DNA from: Shewanella sp. 10N.286.48.A6
GTDB taxonomy: Bacteria > Pseudomonadota > Gammaproteobacteria > Enterobacterales > Shewanellaceae
Direction of reading: 5' to 3'
NCBI RefSeq assembly: GCF_002873135.1
Contig: NZ_MCVI01000014.1
Coordinates: 1 to 31,874, forward strand
DNA: 31,874 bases
In this document: piece after piece, positions 1-7,390 of the stretch
Layout of the letters: every line of letters begins with the position of its first letter
Numbering within the stretch: the first letter of the stretch is position 1
Translations under genes and position numbers: made by a program
The notes under the pieces: model-generated
Databases searched by the model: none
The model's input: the letters and a program-made list of their open reading frames with translations, nothing else
What the model was told of the DNA's origin: nothing

Positions 1-16
1 CCCGTCCGCTCCGCCA
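1..16 (+). tRNA. tRNA-Asp, 3' end only (cut by window edge)
   Basis: The first 16 bases match the end of a bacterial tRNA-Asp: the 3' strand of the T stem (CCCGT, 1-5), the 3' acceptor strand CCGCTCC (6-12), discriminator G13 and an encoded CCA (14-16). A G discriminator with this acceptor fits tRNA-Asp (GGAGCGG at the 5' end in gammaproteobacteria). The rest lies upstream of the window. The assignment is supported by a degenerate tRNA-Asp-like copy with a GTC anticodon about 110 bp downstream and by the terminator immediately after it. Confidence 0.8.
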
Positions 17-28
17 ACATTACGATAA

Positions 29-55
29 GCCCTGCTAGCAATAGCAGGGCTTTTT
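29..55 (+). terminator. Rho-independent terminator of the tRNA transcript
   Basis: A perfect 8-bp stem, GCCCTGCT (29-36) with AGCAGGGC (43-50), closes a 6-base loop and is followed by five T (51-55). It lies 12 bases after the tRNA CCA end, so it should end the tRNA-Asp transcript. Confidence 0.9.
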
Positions 56-110
56 CGTATCTGTTATTTAAAGAATGAATAATAGTGACATGCAAAAGTA
101 GTTTGCTAAA

Positions 111-211
111 GCAGCGGTAATTCAGTTGCTTAGACGCTTGATTAGAGGTCAACGGCCTGTCACGATGGCGGCGAGGGGTCGTCTCTTGATAAGAGTAAGT
201 CCGCTCCGCCG
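111..211 (+). pseudogene. Degenerate tRNA-Asp copy (tRNA relic or tRNA-like element)
   Basis: This stretch aligns with tRNA-Asp in blocks. A 5' acceptor GCAGCGG (111-117) pairs at 6 of 7 positions with CCGCTCC (201-207). A D-arm-like block follows (118-134, with CAGTTG and TTAGA). The anticodon loop CTGTCAC (157-163) carries anticodon GTC at 159-161. GGGTC (176-180) matches the variable region, discriminator G is at 208, and the end is CCG (209-211), not CCA. It is about 98 bases long against about 74 in a normal tRNA. Some 15 extra bases lie between the D arm and the anticodon arm (137-151), the anticodon stem is mismatched, and the T arm has only three pairs and lacks the TTCRA loop. Similarity to the copy at 1-16 extends past the 3' end (ACGATAAGC versus ACGAAAGC), which points to a duplication that included flanking DNA. 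It is probably a decayed tandem tRNA-Asp, but a retained tRNA-like role cannot be excluded. Confidence 0.65.
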
Positions 212-703
212 ACACAAAGACGAAAGCTTTTACAGCAATGTACAGGTTTTTTTCGTTTTGTAATTTAATTATTTTCAGCTTTATATTGATAAAGAAAAAG
301 AATGTTAGCTGAGTTGTCTGTGCCTTTAGAATATGACTTTTTCGTTGTCGAATTCAATTAAATATCTGCCGCTGAGTAGAACTATATTATTGAAATTATG
401 TTTCTATGAAGTTTTATCATCGTAAGCCAATAGTAGTTACAGTATCTCGATCAGTTTATAAAGCCTATTTCAACCGTTTGCACTGTTTTAAGTAAAGAAC
501 AGTACCCTCAACTGTAACCCTCCCTTAAAACAGCATGCCAATATCAGTATCTTATAAAATCATACAAATATTTAAGTGGTTTTTTATCAGTTAAATGATC
601 TAGCTAGCAGATCCGCGGTTTACTGATTTATTAACTTTCTGTGTGGCTATATAATCAAATGTATATATAAGTGTAAAGTCCAATAAGTAGGTTCTTTTTA
701 GCA
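212..703. other. Non-coding gap of about 490 bp
   Basis: I see no credible gene here. The start holds a decayed hairpin-like segment (ACGAAA near 220 and TTTCGT near 251) in the position where a terminator would follow the tRNA relic. The remainder is AT-rich and presumably holds the promoter of the GGDEF/EAL gene at 704. No confident -35/-10 pair was identified. Confidence 0.5.
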
Positions 704-3163
704 ATGCATACAACTCAAAATATCAAAGCTTATTGGCAAAAAACCTTAGATATAACGGCAAAAGCACTGAGTACTGATGTGTGTGCCTTTTTGTTAGATG
801 CTCAGCAGATGATGCGTTATGTGGCATGTAATGAAGAAATCATCGATAGAGATTTACGCGAATTACAGCAAATTACCACTCCAGTCATCAATAATATTCC
901 TTTATCGGAATTAGCCACTAATCAAGTCATATCAATAACCCATAAACAAAAACAATATAGTATCCATCTGCAACCTCTTGTTGATGATTACGGTAAACAA
1001 CTGGGCTGCTTTTGTGCGATTTATTCTAAATTGTTATCTAAAGATTTTAACTTAGCTTTAATTAATCTCACTGTTGATAGCCTGGAACACTCTTTATCTA
1101 AGCTTCACTCCCAACAGGAACAATATCAATGCATTAACTTACAGAATTTCATTGATGCTTTTAGTGAACATATTTGGGTAAAGGATCTTGACGGTAAGTA
1201 TATTGTTTGTAATCAGAGTATAGAAAAAGCTTGGAATAAAAAGACGGGTCAAATAGTCGGTAAAATGGACCATGATCTATTTGATGTTGAAACAACAAAG
1301 CTTTTTATCGAGACCGATAACAGTGCGATTTTGGCAAGAAAACCGATTGTAGTGTCTGAGTGTGAAGGCACAGATCCAAACAATAACCGTCACTGGTTAG
1401 AAACGGTTAAAGCGCCATTAATCGATAATACAAATACTATCCAAGGCGTTATCGGTATTACCCGAAATATTGGTCGGCATAGACAAAATGAAAAACAATT
1501 GTTACTGGCCGAAAGTGTGGTTGAGAACACGATTGATGGTGTATTAGTTACCGACAGAGATGGCAATATAACTGAAGTTAATAGTGCATTTTCCAATATT
1601 ACCGGCTTTGAACGTGAAGAGGCTATAGGTCAAAATCCACGTATTTTAAATTCCGGCAAACATGATACTGAGTTTTTTGCCAAAATGTGGAATACCTTGC
1701 TCGTAAAAGGTAAGTGGCATGGCGAAATTTGGAATAAAAGAAAAAATGGTGACATATTCCTCCAAGCAGCTACCATTAATGCGGTTTATGGCCAAGATGA
1801 TACTATTAATTTTTTCGTAGCTGTATTTTCAGATATATCAAAGCAGAAAATTAACGAAGAAAAGCTCGAGAATTTAGCTTATTACGACAACTTAACCCAA
1901 TTACCTAATCGAATTTTATTACGGTCTAATTTACAAGTTCAAGTTGAGCATGCGGCAACTAAACAATCGCAACTTGCAGTTATCATGTTCGATATTGATT
2001 TTTTCAAACATATTAACGACAGTTTAGGTCACGAGGTGGGTGATAAACTATTAGTTGAAGTCGGCCGCAGATTATCCAATATCAGTCATGATCATTGTAC
2101 TGTTGGCCGCCTAAGCAGTGACGAGTTTGTGCTTGTTTTAAATGATAATACTCAGAGTGATATGGTGGCATCCCGTGTAAATCATATTAAGTCTCTAATA
2201 GAGCAGCCATTTAGATTTGATGACAGTTCTTTAATTCGAATTACCTTGAGTATGGGCGTTTCAGTTTTCCCTCATGATTCTGTAAATAGCGAAAACTTAT
2301 TACAAAATGCCGATACAGCGTTACATATAGCAAAACAAAGTGGTCGTAATACAGTGACCTTTTACGATTCAGCTATGACAATGAACTCAGTAGCGCATTT
2401 GAAAATCCAAAATGCTTTACACGAAGCCATTCAAGAGCAGCATTTTCATTTAGTTTATCAACCTAAATTATCGTTGAGTAGTGGTCAATTGGTGGGACTA
2501 GAGGCGTTGATCCGTTGGGAGCATCGGGAGTATGGTTTTATTTCACCAGCTGAGTTTATTCCTATTGCTGAAAAAACCGGTTTAATTCACGAAATTGGTT
2601 TAGTAGTACTTCGAATGGCTTGTCTTCAAGGCAAGCAATGGCTTGATAATGGCTATCATTTTGGTCGGATTGCGGTTAACGTTGCCAGTATACAATTTCA
2701 GCGCAGTAATTTTATCGACAATGTCGCAATGATTTTGCAAGAAACTGGAATGCCTGCTAGTTGTCTTGAGTTAGAGATGACTGAAAGCTGCATGATGTAT
2801 GAACCTGAAAAAGTGATCAGTGATTTAAAACGCTTGGGGGACATGGGAATTCAATTATCTGTTGATGATTTTGGAACCGGTTATTCATCGTTAAGTTACC
2901 TTAAAAAGTTACCTATTAATGTGCTTAAAATCGATCAGTCTTTTGTCTGCGATATTCCATTTGATAGTCATAATACCGCAATAGCCAAAGCTATTATTGT
3001 GTTAGGTCATGCACTTAATCTCGACATCATTGCTGAAGGGGTAGAAACTAAAGAGCAAGCGGCTTTTTTATTGGAAAATGGCTGCGATCAAGCACAAGGT
3101 TATTATTTTAGTCGTCCGCAATTAGCATCAACACTCACGCCTCTCTTAACAAATAGTAAATAA
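704..3163 (+). CDS. PAS-PAS-GGDEF-EAL protein, probable c-di-GMP phosphodiesterase
   Basis: This 819-residue protein has no signal peptide or clear membrane segment and should be a cytoplasmic sensor of c-di-GMP turnover. The first 140 residues are an unassigned N-terminal region. Two PAS domains follow (about 146-262 and 270-382); the second has the typical GFEREEAIGQNPRIL pattern. A GGDEF domain lies at about 390-555 and an EAL domain at about 570-812. The signature of the GGDEF domain reads SSDEF (471-475), so diguanylate cyclase activity is unlikely, although the domain may still bind GTP. The EAL domain keeps the expected catalytic and metal-binding set: EAL (600-602), N659, E691, the DDFGTG motif (721-726), K742 and E778. 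I therefore infer a net phosphodiesterase that lowers c-di-GMP and is controlled by the PAS domains. It stands alone, with a hairpin just after the stop. The ribosome binding site is weak. Confidence 0.9.
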   Translation: MHTTQNIKAYWQKTLDITAKALSTDVCAFLLDAQQMMRYVACNEEIIDRDLRELQQITTPVINNIPLSELATNQVISITHKQKQYSIHLQPLVDDYGKQLGCFCAIYSKLLSKDFNLALINLTVDSLEHSLSKLHSQQEQYQCINLQNFIDAFSEHIWVKDLDGKYIVCNQSIEKAWNKKTGQIVGKMDHDLFDVETTKLFIETDNSAILARKPIVVSECEGTDPNNNRHWLETVKAPLIDNTNTIQGVIGITRNIGRHRQNEKQLLLAESVVENTIDGVLVTDRDGNITEVNSAFSNITGFEREEAIGQNPRILNSGKHDTEFFAKMWNTLLVKGKWHGEIWNKRKNGDIFLQAATINAVYGQDDTINFFVAVFSDISKQKINEEKLENLAYYDNLTQLPNRILLRSNLQVQVEHAATKQSQLAVIMFDIDFFKHINDSLGHEVGDKLLVEVGRRLSNISHDHCTVGRLSSDEFVLVLNDNTQSDMVASRVNHIKSLIEQPFRFDDSSLIRITLSMGVSVFPHDSVNSENLLQNADTALHIAKQSGRNTVTFYDSAMTMNSVAHLKIQNALHEAIQEQHFHLVYQPKLSLSSGQLVGLEALIRWEHREYGFISPAEFIPIAEKTGLIHEIGLVVLRMACLQGKQWLDNGYHFGRIAVNVASIQFQRSNFIDNVAMILQETGMPASCLELEMTESCMMYEPEKVISDLKRLGDMGIQLSVDDFGTGYSSLSYLKKLPINVLKIDQSFVCDIPFDSHNTAIAKAIIVLGHALNLDIIAEGVETKEQAAFLLENGCDQAQGYYFSRPQLASTLTPLLTNSK

Positions 3164-3205
3164 AAGTCCTTAAATTTTGTTTATAGGCGATTATTTAAGG
3201 ACTTT
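3163..3205. terminator. Hairpin between convergent genes, probable terminator
   Basis: A perfect 13-bp stem, AAAGTCCTTAAAT (3163-3175) with ATTTAAGGACTTT (3193-3205), has a 17-base loop. It overlaps the stop codon of the GGDEF/EAL gene and faces the minus-strand gene ending at 3238. It is AT-rich and lacks a clear T tract on the plus strand, so termination is plausible rather than certain. Confidence 0.5.
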
Positions 3206-3237
3206 ACTGTAATAGAAAAGTCCACTTTTAAACTGAT

Positions 3238-3591
3238 TTATGCGTATATATCTATTGTGTTGCTGATATCATTTTCGGTTGAAGTGTTTGCTATTTCAGT
3301 TAACGTTGTTAGAAATACGTCTCCCATATCATCTTTTGATAAGGTTTCAGCCATAGGTTTTAGCTCATCTAACGCTAATTTCAAAGACTCATGCTGCTCT
3401 GGGGTTAATGCACTTAACATTGATGAAATATCAGCTTGTTGTTCTTCAGTTAAGGTCGATACTGCTTTTTCAAGTCCTGGTGGAGTGCTCCCAGGTGGCG
3501 GTGGACCTTGTGGTCTTTCAGGTTTGCTGCTTGATTGCGTGTTTAGCTGAGTTTGTTGTGCCGAGATGTTATTGCTCATTAAGACTTGCAT
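3238..3591 (-). CDS. Small proline-rich protein of unknown function
   Basis: This 117-residue protein has no signal peptide. The first 20 residues are Gln/Asn/Ser-rich. A proline-rich stretch follows (PPPPGSTPPG, about 30-39), then a helical, acidic second half with two LT-x-EQ-like helices (TLTEEQQ and ALTPEQH). The start at 3591 is supported by an AGGAG box six bases upstream. It lies 13 bases behind the secreted 89-residue protein and should be co-transcribed with it. Both are divergent from the sensor kinase at 4042. I recognise no characterised family. The LTPEQ-type helices loosely recall periplasmic Spy/CpxP proteins, but there is no export signal and I would not assign it there. Confidence 0.75.
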   Translation of the reverse strand: MQVLMSNNISAQQTQLNTQSSSKPERPQGPPPPGSTPPGLEKAVSTLTEEQQADISSMLSALTPEQHESLKLALDELKPMAETLSKDDMGDVFLTTLTEIANTSTENDISNTIDIYA

Positions 3592-3604
3592 ATCAGGCTC
3601 CTAT

Positions 3605-3874
3605 TTATTGACCACGTTTTTGTTTATGTTCTGGCGGTGTGTGGTTATTAGGTACAGCAACGAGTTCTTCATCGATTAAAATACAGGTGGCTTCGATTTC
3701 ATCGCCTTTTGGCGTCGTGAAGCTAACTTGATCTTCAGCGTTTTTATTTTCACAGATTGCATAAGCTTCTTGTGGTGGTTTACGCATTTGACGGTTTTTT
3801 TCTTGTGCGATGATATTGGCTGACATCAATGTCAGTAAAGGAATAAGGGCAAGTAAAGAGGCTATTCTTTTCAT
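3605..3874 (-). CDS. Small secreted protein with a PPxEA...C...FTTP...C pattern
   Basis: This 89-residue precursor has a clear signal peptide (KR at 2-3, hydrophobic core, likely cleavage near residue 23 after NIIA). The mature part is about 66 residues and contains PPQEAYAIC (33-41), SFTTPKGDE (51-59) and a second cysteine (C64), so C41 and C64 could form a disulfide in the periplasm. The tail is basic and carries two histidines among prolines (HTPPEHKQKRGQ, 78-89). I recall this PPxEA-C-FT-P-G-C arrangement from uncharacterised small exported proteins of marine gammaproteobacteria, but no function is known to me. An AGGATGG box precedes the start. It is the first gene of a two-gene unit divergent from the BaeS-like kinase, so it is a candidate target or partner of that sensor. 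Confidence 0.75.
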   Translation of the reverse strand: MKRIASLLALIPLLTLMSANIIAQEKNRQMRKPPQEAYAICENKNAEDQVSFTTPKGDEIEATCILIDEELVAVPNNHTPPEHKQKRGQ

Positions 3875-4041
3875 TTTTAATCCATCCTAGTGATAACGAT
3901 ATGACTTTTTATTAAAGCCTTTGTTTGATTCATCATTAGGTTAGCAATTAAATATGCAGTAATTGTGCAGATTTCATGGAGATTACAGCCAAGTCATTGT
4001 TGTTGCTAGTTTGCAGCCTTGTAGGTCGATATACTTAGTTT
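3875..4041. promoter_or_regulatory. Divergent promoter region of the sensor-kinase locus
   Basis: This 167-bp gap separates the start codons of the secreted 89-residue protein (minus) and the sensor kinase (plus), so it must hold both promoters unless they lie inside genes. It is the natural place for a binding site of the OmpR-type regulator encoded at 5601. I could not pick out a convincing direct-repeat operator by eye. Confidence 0.5.
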
Positions 4042-5559
4042 ATGAAAATATCAAAGAAATTATTTTTAGCCTTTGTGGGCTTAACTAGCATAGTGTTACT
4101 TGCGACGTTATCGTTAGCAAGGTGGAGCTTTGATCAAGGCTTTCTAAATTATATTAATACCCTAGAACAAGAACGTTTAGCTCGTTTATCAACTGCAGTG
4201 GCTGATTTGTATCAGCAGTCAGCTTTTAATTGGAGTAACATTAGCTTAGACCAATATAAGCAATTACTCAGACTACATTCACCAGGGCCGGCTCCAAGGC
4301 ATTTGGGGCGAAATGATTCATTGTCGAATAGGCAAGGTATACCACACCCAGATCGAAGACCGCCACACTTATCTGAACATCGAAAACCCGCTAAAGGCTT
4401 TGAGCCAGAACACCGGCAACCGCCGCCTCATAAAAGACCCGACAGCAAAAGAAGGGATAGAGAGGTGAAGCCTCAGGTGCGCTTTGGACCTCCTACAGCA
4501 ATTTACAACTTAGAGAATAAGTTACTTGCCGGCGTGGCTATCGATGACCGTAATAAGGCAACTTATGTTCCTGTTACCTATAAAGGAGAGCTTATTGCTA
4601 AGTTATATAGCTCACCAATCGTTAAGGTTAATAGTGAATCTGCAGCTATTTTTTCGCAACAACAGCTTTGGACCACACTCTGGATAGGTTTGGGCTGCTT
4701 GTTATTGGCAAGTATTATTTCATGGCTGTTAGCTCGATTTTTATTAGTACCTGTGAAAGAGGTGGTTAAAGGTATTTCCTTTCTTTCAAAGGGCAATTAT
4801 AGCGAACGTTTTACTCAGCAACGTCAAGATGAATTAGGTCAATTGATGAATGACATTGACCATTTAGCGATGATTTTAGATAAAAACCGTACTGCAAAAA
4901 ATAGATGGTTTGCCGATATATCACATGAGCTTCGAACCCCCTTAAGTATTTTGTGTGGTGAAATTGACGCCATCAAAGCGGGAATTCGTCAATTTGATCA
5001 ACAACAACTTGAGTCACTAGAGCAAGAAGTCATGCGCATCAAACATCTAGTCGATGATTTGTATCAGCTGTCTTTATCTGATGTCGGTGGACTTAAATAC
5101 AATATCCAACCGATGGATCTCACTGAGTGCATTTCAGAAACAATAGCCTCATTAGGCAATAAAATTTCTGCTAAAGGGTTAGGCTACCGTTTTAACCATA
5201 TTGAGCCGGTATTAATCAATGCTGATAAAATGAGAATTCAGCAACTAATTTCTAATGTTTTATTAAATTCAGTCGCTTATACAGACTCTCCAGGTAGTAT
5301 TGATGTCGATTTAATTCAGCAAAATACCAAGGTGCTGATATTAATTAATGATACTAAACCTTCAGTAGCGACAGACGATTGCGAGCTACTATTTGAGGCG
5401 CTTCATCGACAAGATAGCTCTCGGGTGCGCCGTAGTAATGGCGCAGGCCTTGGACTCACGATTTGCCGAAATATTGTAGAAGCCCATAAAGGGACAATTA
5501 CCGCAAGGCCTTCTAATCTTGGCGGTTTATGTATTGAGATTGTATTGCCATTGGCCTAG
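4042..5559 (+). CDS. BaeS-like sensor histidine kinase with a His/Pro/Arg-rich periplasmic insert
   Basis: This is a 505-residue inner-membrane kinase. Membrane helix 1 spans about 7-25, the periplasmic region 28-208, and helix 2 about 210-235. HAMP (about 236-288), a dimerisation domain with phospho-acceptor H295 in ISHELRTP, and a HATPase domain follow (N box N405/N409, G2 box NGAGLGL at 466-472). The G1 motif is NDTKPS, degenerate as in the BaeS subgroup. BaeS of E. coli is about 467 residues. The extra length here lies in residues 79-150, a low-complexity basic region with seven histidines and about sixteen prolines. Such a tail could bind metal ions or polyanions, or act as an extended sensor; this is inference. 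The regulator gene follows after 41 bases. The start at 4042 has only a weak ribosome binding site. Confidence 0.9.
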   Translation: MKISKKLFLAFVGLTSIVLLATLSLARWSFDQGFLNYINTLEQERLARLSTAVADLYQQSAFNWSNISLDQYKQLLRLHSPGPAPRHLGRNDSLSNRQGIPHPDRRPPHLSEHRKPAKGFEPEHRQPPPHKRPDSKRRDREVKPQVRFGPPTAIYNLENKLLAGVAIDDRNKATYVPVTYKGELIAKLYSSPIVKVNSESAAIFSQQQLWTTLWIGLGCLLLASIISWLLARFLLVPVKEVVKGISFLSKGNYSERFTQQRQDELGQLMNDIDHLAMILDKNRTAKNRWFADISHELRTPLSILCGEIDAIKAGIRQFDQQQLESLEQEVMRIKHLVDDLYQLSLSDVGGLKYNIQPMDLTECISETIASLGNKISAKGLGYRFNHIEPVLINADKMRIQQLISNVLLNSVAYTDSPGSIDVDLIQQNTKVLILINDTKPSVATDDCELLFEALHRQDSSRVRRSNGAGLGLTICRNIVEAHKGTITARPSNLGGLCIEIVLPLA

Positions 5560-5600
5560 CTACTTGGCTGTTGTTACAAGTAACGGAGTATTCATAGATC

Positions 5601-6296
5601 ATGAATAATCATTATCAAAATAAACGCGTATTGATTGTAGAGGATGAGCCCAAAATAGCCCAAGTGCTTGTGGATTTTTTAACCCTTGAAGGCTTTGTCA
5701 CTGCGGTTTTACACGATGGGCTTGATGCTGTCGCAAGGATCCAAAATGACGCTATTGATTTTGTCATTTTAGATTTAATGTTACCGCACAAAGATGGCTT
5801 GACTATCTGTAAAGAAGTGCGGTCATTTTCAAACGTGCCGATTTTGATGTTAACTGCGCGCGTTGAAGAGATTGATCGTTTAATTGGCTTAGAAATTGGC
5901 GCTGATGATTATGTCTGTAAACCTTTTTCAGCAAGGGAAGTGGTAGCAAGGGTTAAAGCAATTATTAGACGAATGGAGCCTAGCGCTCAACTTGCTGAAG
6001 ATGAAATAGCCTATAAGCATCTAGTGATAAATCTTGAGCGTTTTAAATGCCACGCTGCTAGCGTAGAGGTCGATTTAACCCCCGTTGAGTTTAGGCTTTT
6101 GCATACTATGCTTAAAAGACCGGGCGTGGTGCATTCCCGTGATAGTTTAATGCAAGTTTGCTATGTCGATGACCGCGTTGTGAGCTCTCGCACCATTGAC
6201 AGTCATATCAAAAACTTACGTTCAAAATTATTACTCAATAATAAACAAGCTGATTTACTGCACTCTATTTACGGTGTGGGTTATAAAATTGAGTAG
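5601..6296 (+). CDS. BaeR-like OmpR-family response regulator
   Basis: This 231-residue regulator has an N-terminal receiver domain (about 8-122) with the acidic pocket E15/D16, phospho-acceptor D58 in LDLMLP, T85 and K107. A C-terminal winged-helix DNA-binding domain follows (about 135-230) with the usual ending ...SIYGVGYKIE. It follows the kinase gene by 41 bases and should be its cognate partner. Proteins of this kind bind direct repeats upstream of their own operon and of envelope-stress or efflux genes. Here the nearest candidate target is the divergent pair of small proteins starting at 3874. Confidence 0.92.
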   Translation: MNNHYQNKRVLIVEDEPKIAQVLVDFLTLEGFVTAVLHDGLDAVARIQNDAIDFVILDLMLPHKDGLTICKEVRSFSNVPILMLTARVEEIDRLIGLEIGADDYVCKPFSAREVVARVKAIIRRMEPSAQLAEDEIAYKHLVINLERFKCHAASVEVDLTPVEFRLLHTMLKRPGVVHSRDSLMQVCYVDDRVVSSRTIDSHIKNLRSKLLLNNKQADLLHSIYGVGYKIE

Positions 6297-6470
6297 TTTT
6301 CCTTTTACCCCTATTAATTGTGCTTATGAGTTTTTTACTATATTTGCTGATGTTTCTCGCGCCTTGGTCTGCTTTTGTTTAGAATAGCTTTAATTTTAGG
6401 ATCCCCTTAGCCATCGCTATTTGGGACACTTTTAAACTGAGACGGACTGTTTTTCTGTCTAGGAGCTTGA

Positions 6471-7340
6471 ATGCAACTGTTTGTAAAAGATTTAACCGTA
6501 ATCGACTTTTCTTATTTATGTCCAATTCGGGGCATGGTGGGCGAAAGCTGGATTGTTGATGTATTGCTTGATGGTGGTTTAGATGAGCAAAATATGGTGC
6601 TCGATTTTTCTAAAGTCAAAAAGACCATCAAAAGCACCATTGATGATGTAGCAGATCACCGACTATTAATACCTACCGCATGCAGTGACGTTCGTTGGCA
6701 GCAGCAGGGCGACAGAGTATGGATGGATTTCACCAGTCAGCAAGGTGATATTCATCTGGCATGCCCATCACAAGCCTTTGCGCTTATACCTACTGAAGTT
6801 ATCGATTTTGAAAGCGTTAATGCCTTTTTAATTAAAGCATTACGTCAGGCACTGCCTGATAATGTTCAAGGCATTAGCTTAACTTTGCGCACCGAAGTGC
6901 TTGAAAGCCCTTATTACCACTACACCCATGGTTTACGAAAGCATGACGGTAACTGCCAGCGTATTGCTCACGGTCACCGTAGCCCTATAACTGTGTTTGA
7001 AAACGGCATTGCTGCGCCTAAATGGGATAAATACTGGGCCGATCGCTGGCAAGATATTTACTTAGGCAGTGAAGAAGATGTTGTCTCTGTGCACGCCTTA
7101 GCATTATCACCGCAAACCCGTATCTCTGATGACAGCCATTTGGGCTTTCATTATCAAGCCCCACAAGGTGATTTTCAATTGGCAATGCCAAAAGCGAATT
7201 GTGACATCATTCCCCACGACACCACCGTTGAGTTGTTAGCACAATTTATTGCTGACACTATGGCTGCTAAATCTCCAGATTCTGTGTTCAAAGTCATTGC
7301 CTTTGAAGGTGTGGGTAAAGGCGCCATCGCCGTTAAGTAA
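6471..7340 (+). CDS. Double-length 6-carboxytetrahydropterin synthase (QueD/PTPS)-like protein
   Basis: This 289-residue protein resembles QueD/6-pyruvoyl-tetrahydropterin synthase but is about twice the usual 120 residues. The first half (about 10-145) has C17, the NMVLDFSKVK strand-helix (41-50), DH (62-63) and a TE pair (141-142), but GMVGES replaces the zinc-binding HGH. The second half (about 150-289) has C162 and HGH (167-169), with more histidines upstream (H150, H153, H158), but no DH. The simplest reading is two fused T-fold modules that divide the catalytic motifs between them. Canonical spacing is C-x3-HGH, and here it is C-x4. It could act in queuosine or another pterin pathway, or have a diverged role. 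An AGGAG box precedes the start. The M23 peptidase follows after 50 bases and may be co-transcribed. Confidence 0.75.
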   Translation: MQLFVKDLTVIDFSYLCPIRGMVGESWIVDVLLDGGLDEQNMVLDFSKVKKTIKSTIDDVADHRLLIPTACSDVRWQQQGDRVWMDFTSQQGDIHLACPSQAFALIPTEVIDFESVNAFLIKALRQALPDNVQGISLTLRTEVLESPYYHYTHGLRKHDGNCQRIAHGHRSPITVFENGIAAPKWDKYWADRWQDIYLGSEEDVVSVHALALSPQTRISDDSHLGFHYQAPQGDFQLAMPKANCDIIPHDTTVELLAQFIADTMAAKSPDSVFKVIAFEGVGKGAIAVK

Positions 7341-7390
7341 ACTTAGCATTTTGAGTGTGAGCTGAATTAGCAAGGATTAAGGTTATTTAT

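Noticed and set aside
3404..3418. GTTAA-N5-TTAAC, a third partial copy of the palindrome seen at 9526 and 12566
   Set aside because: It lies inside a coding region, lacks the outer AT bases of both arms and can be coincidence in AT-rich DNA.
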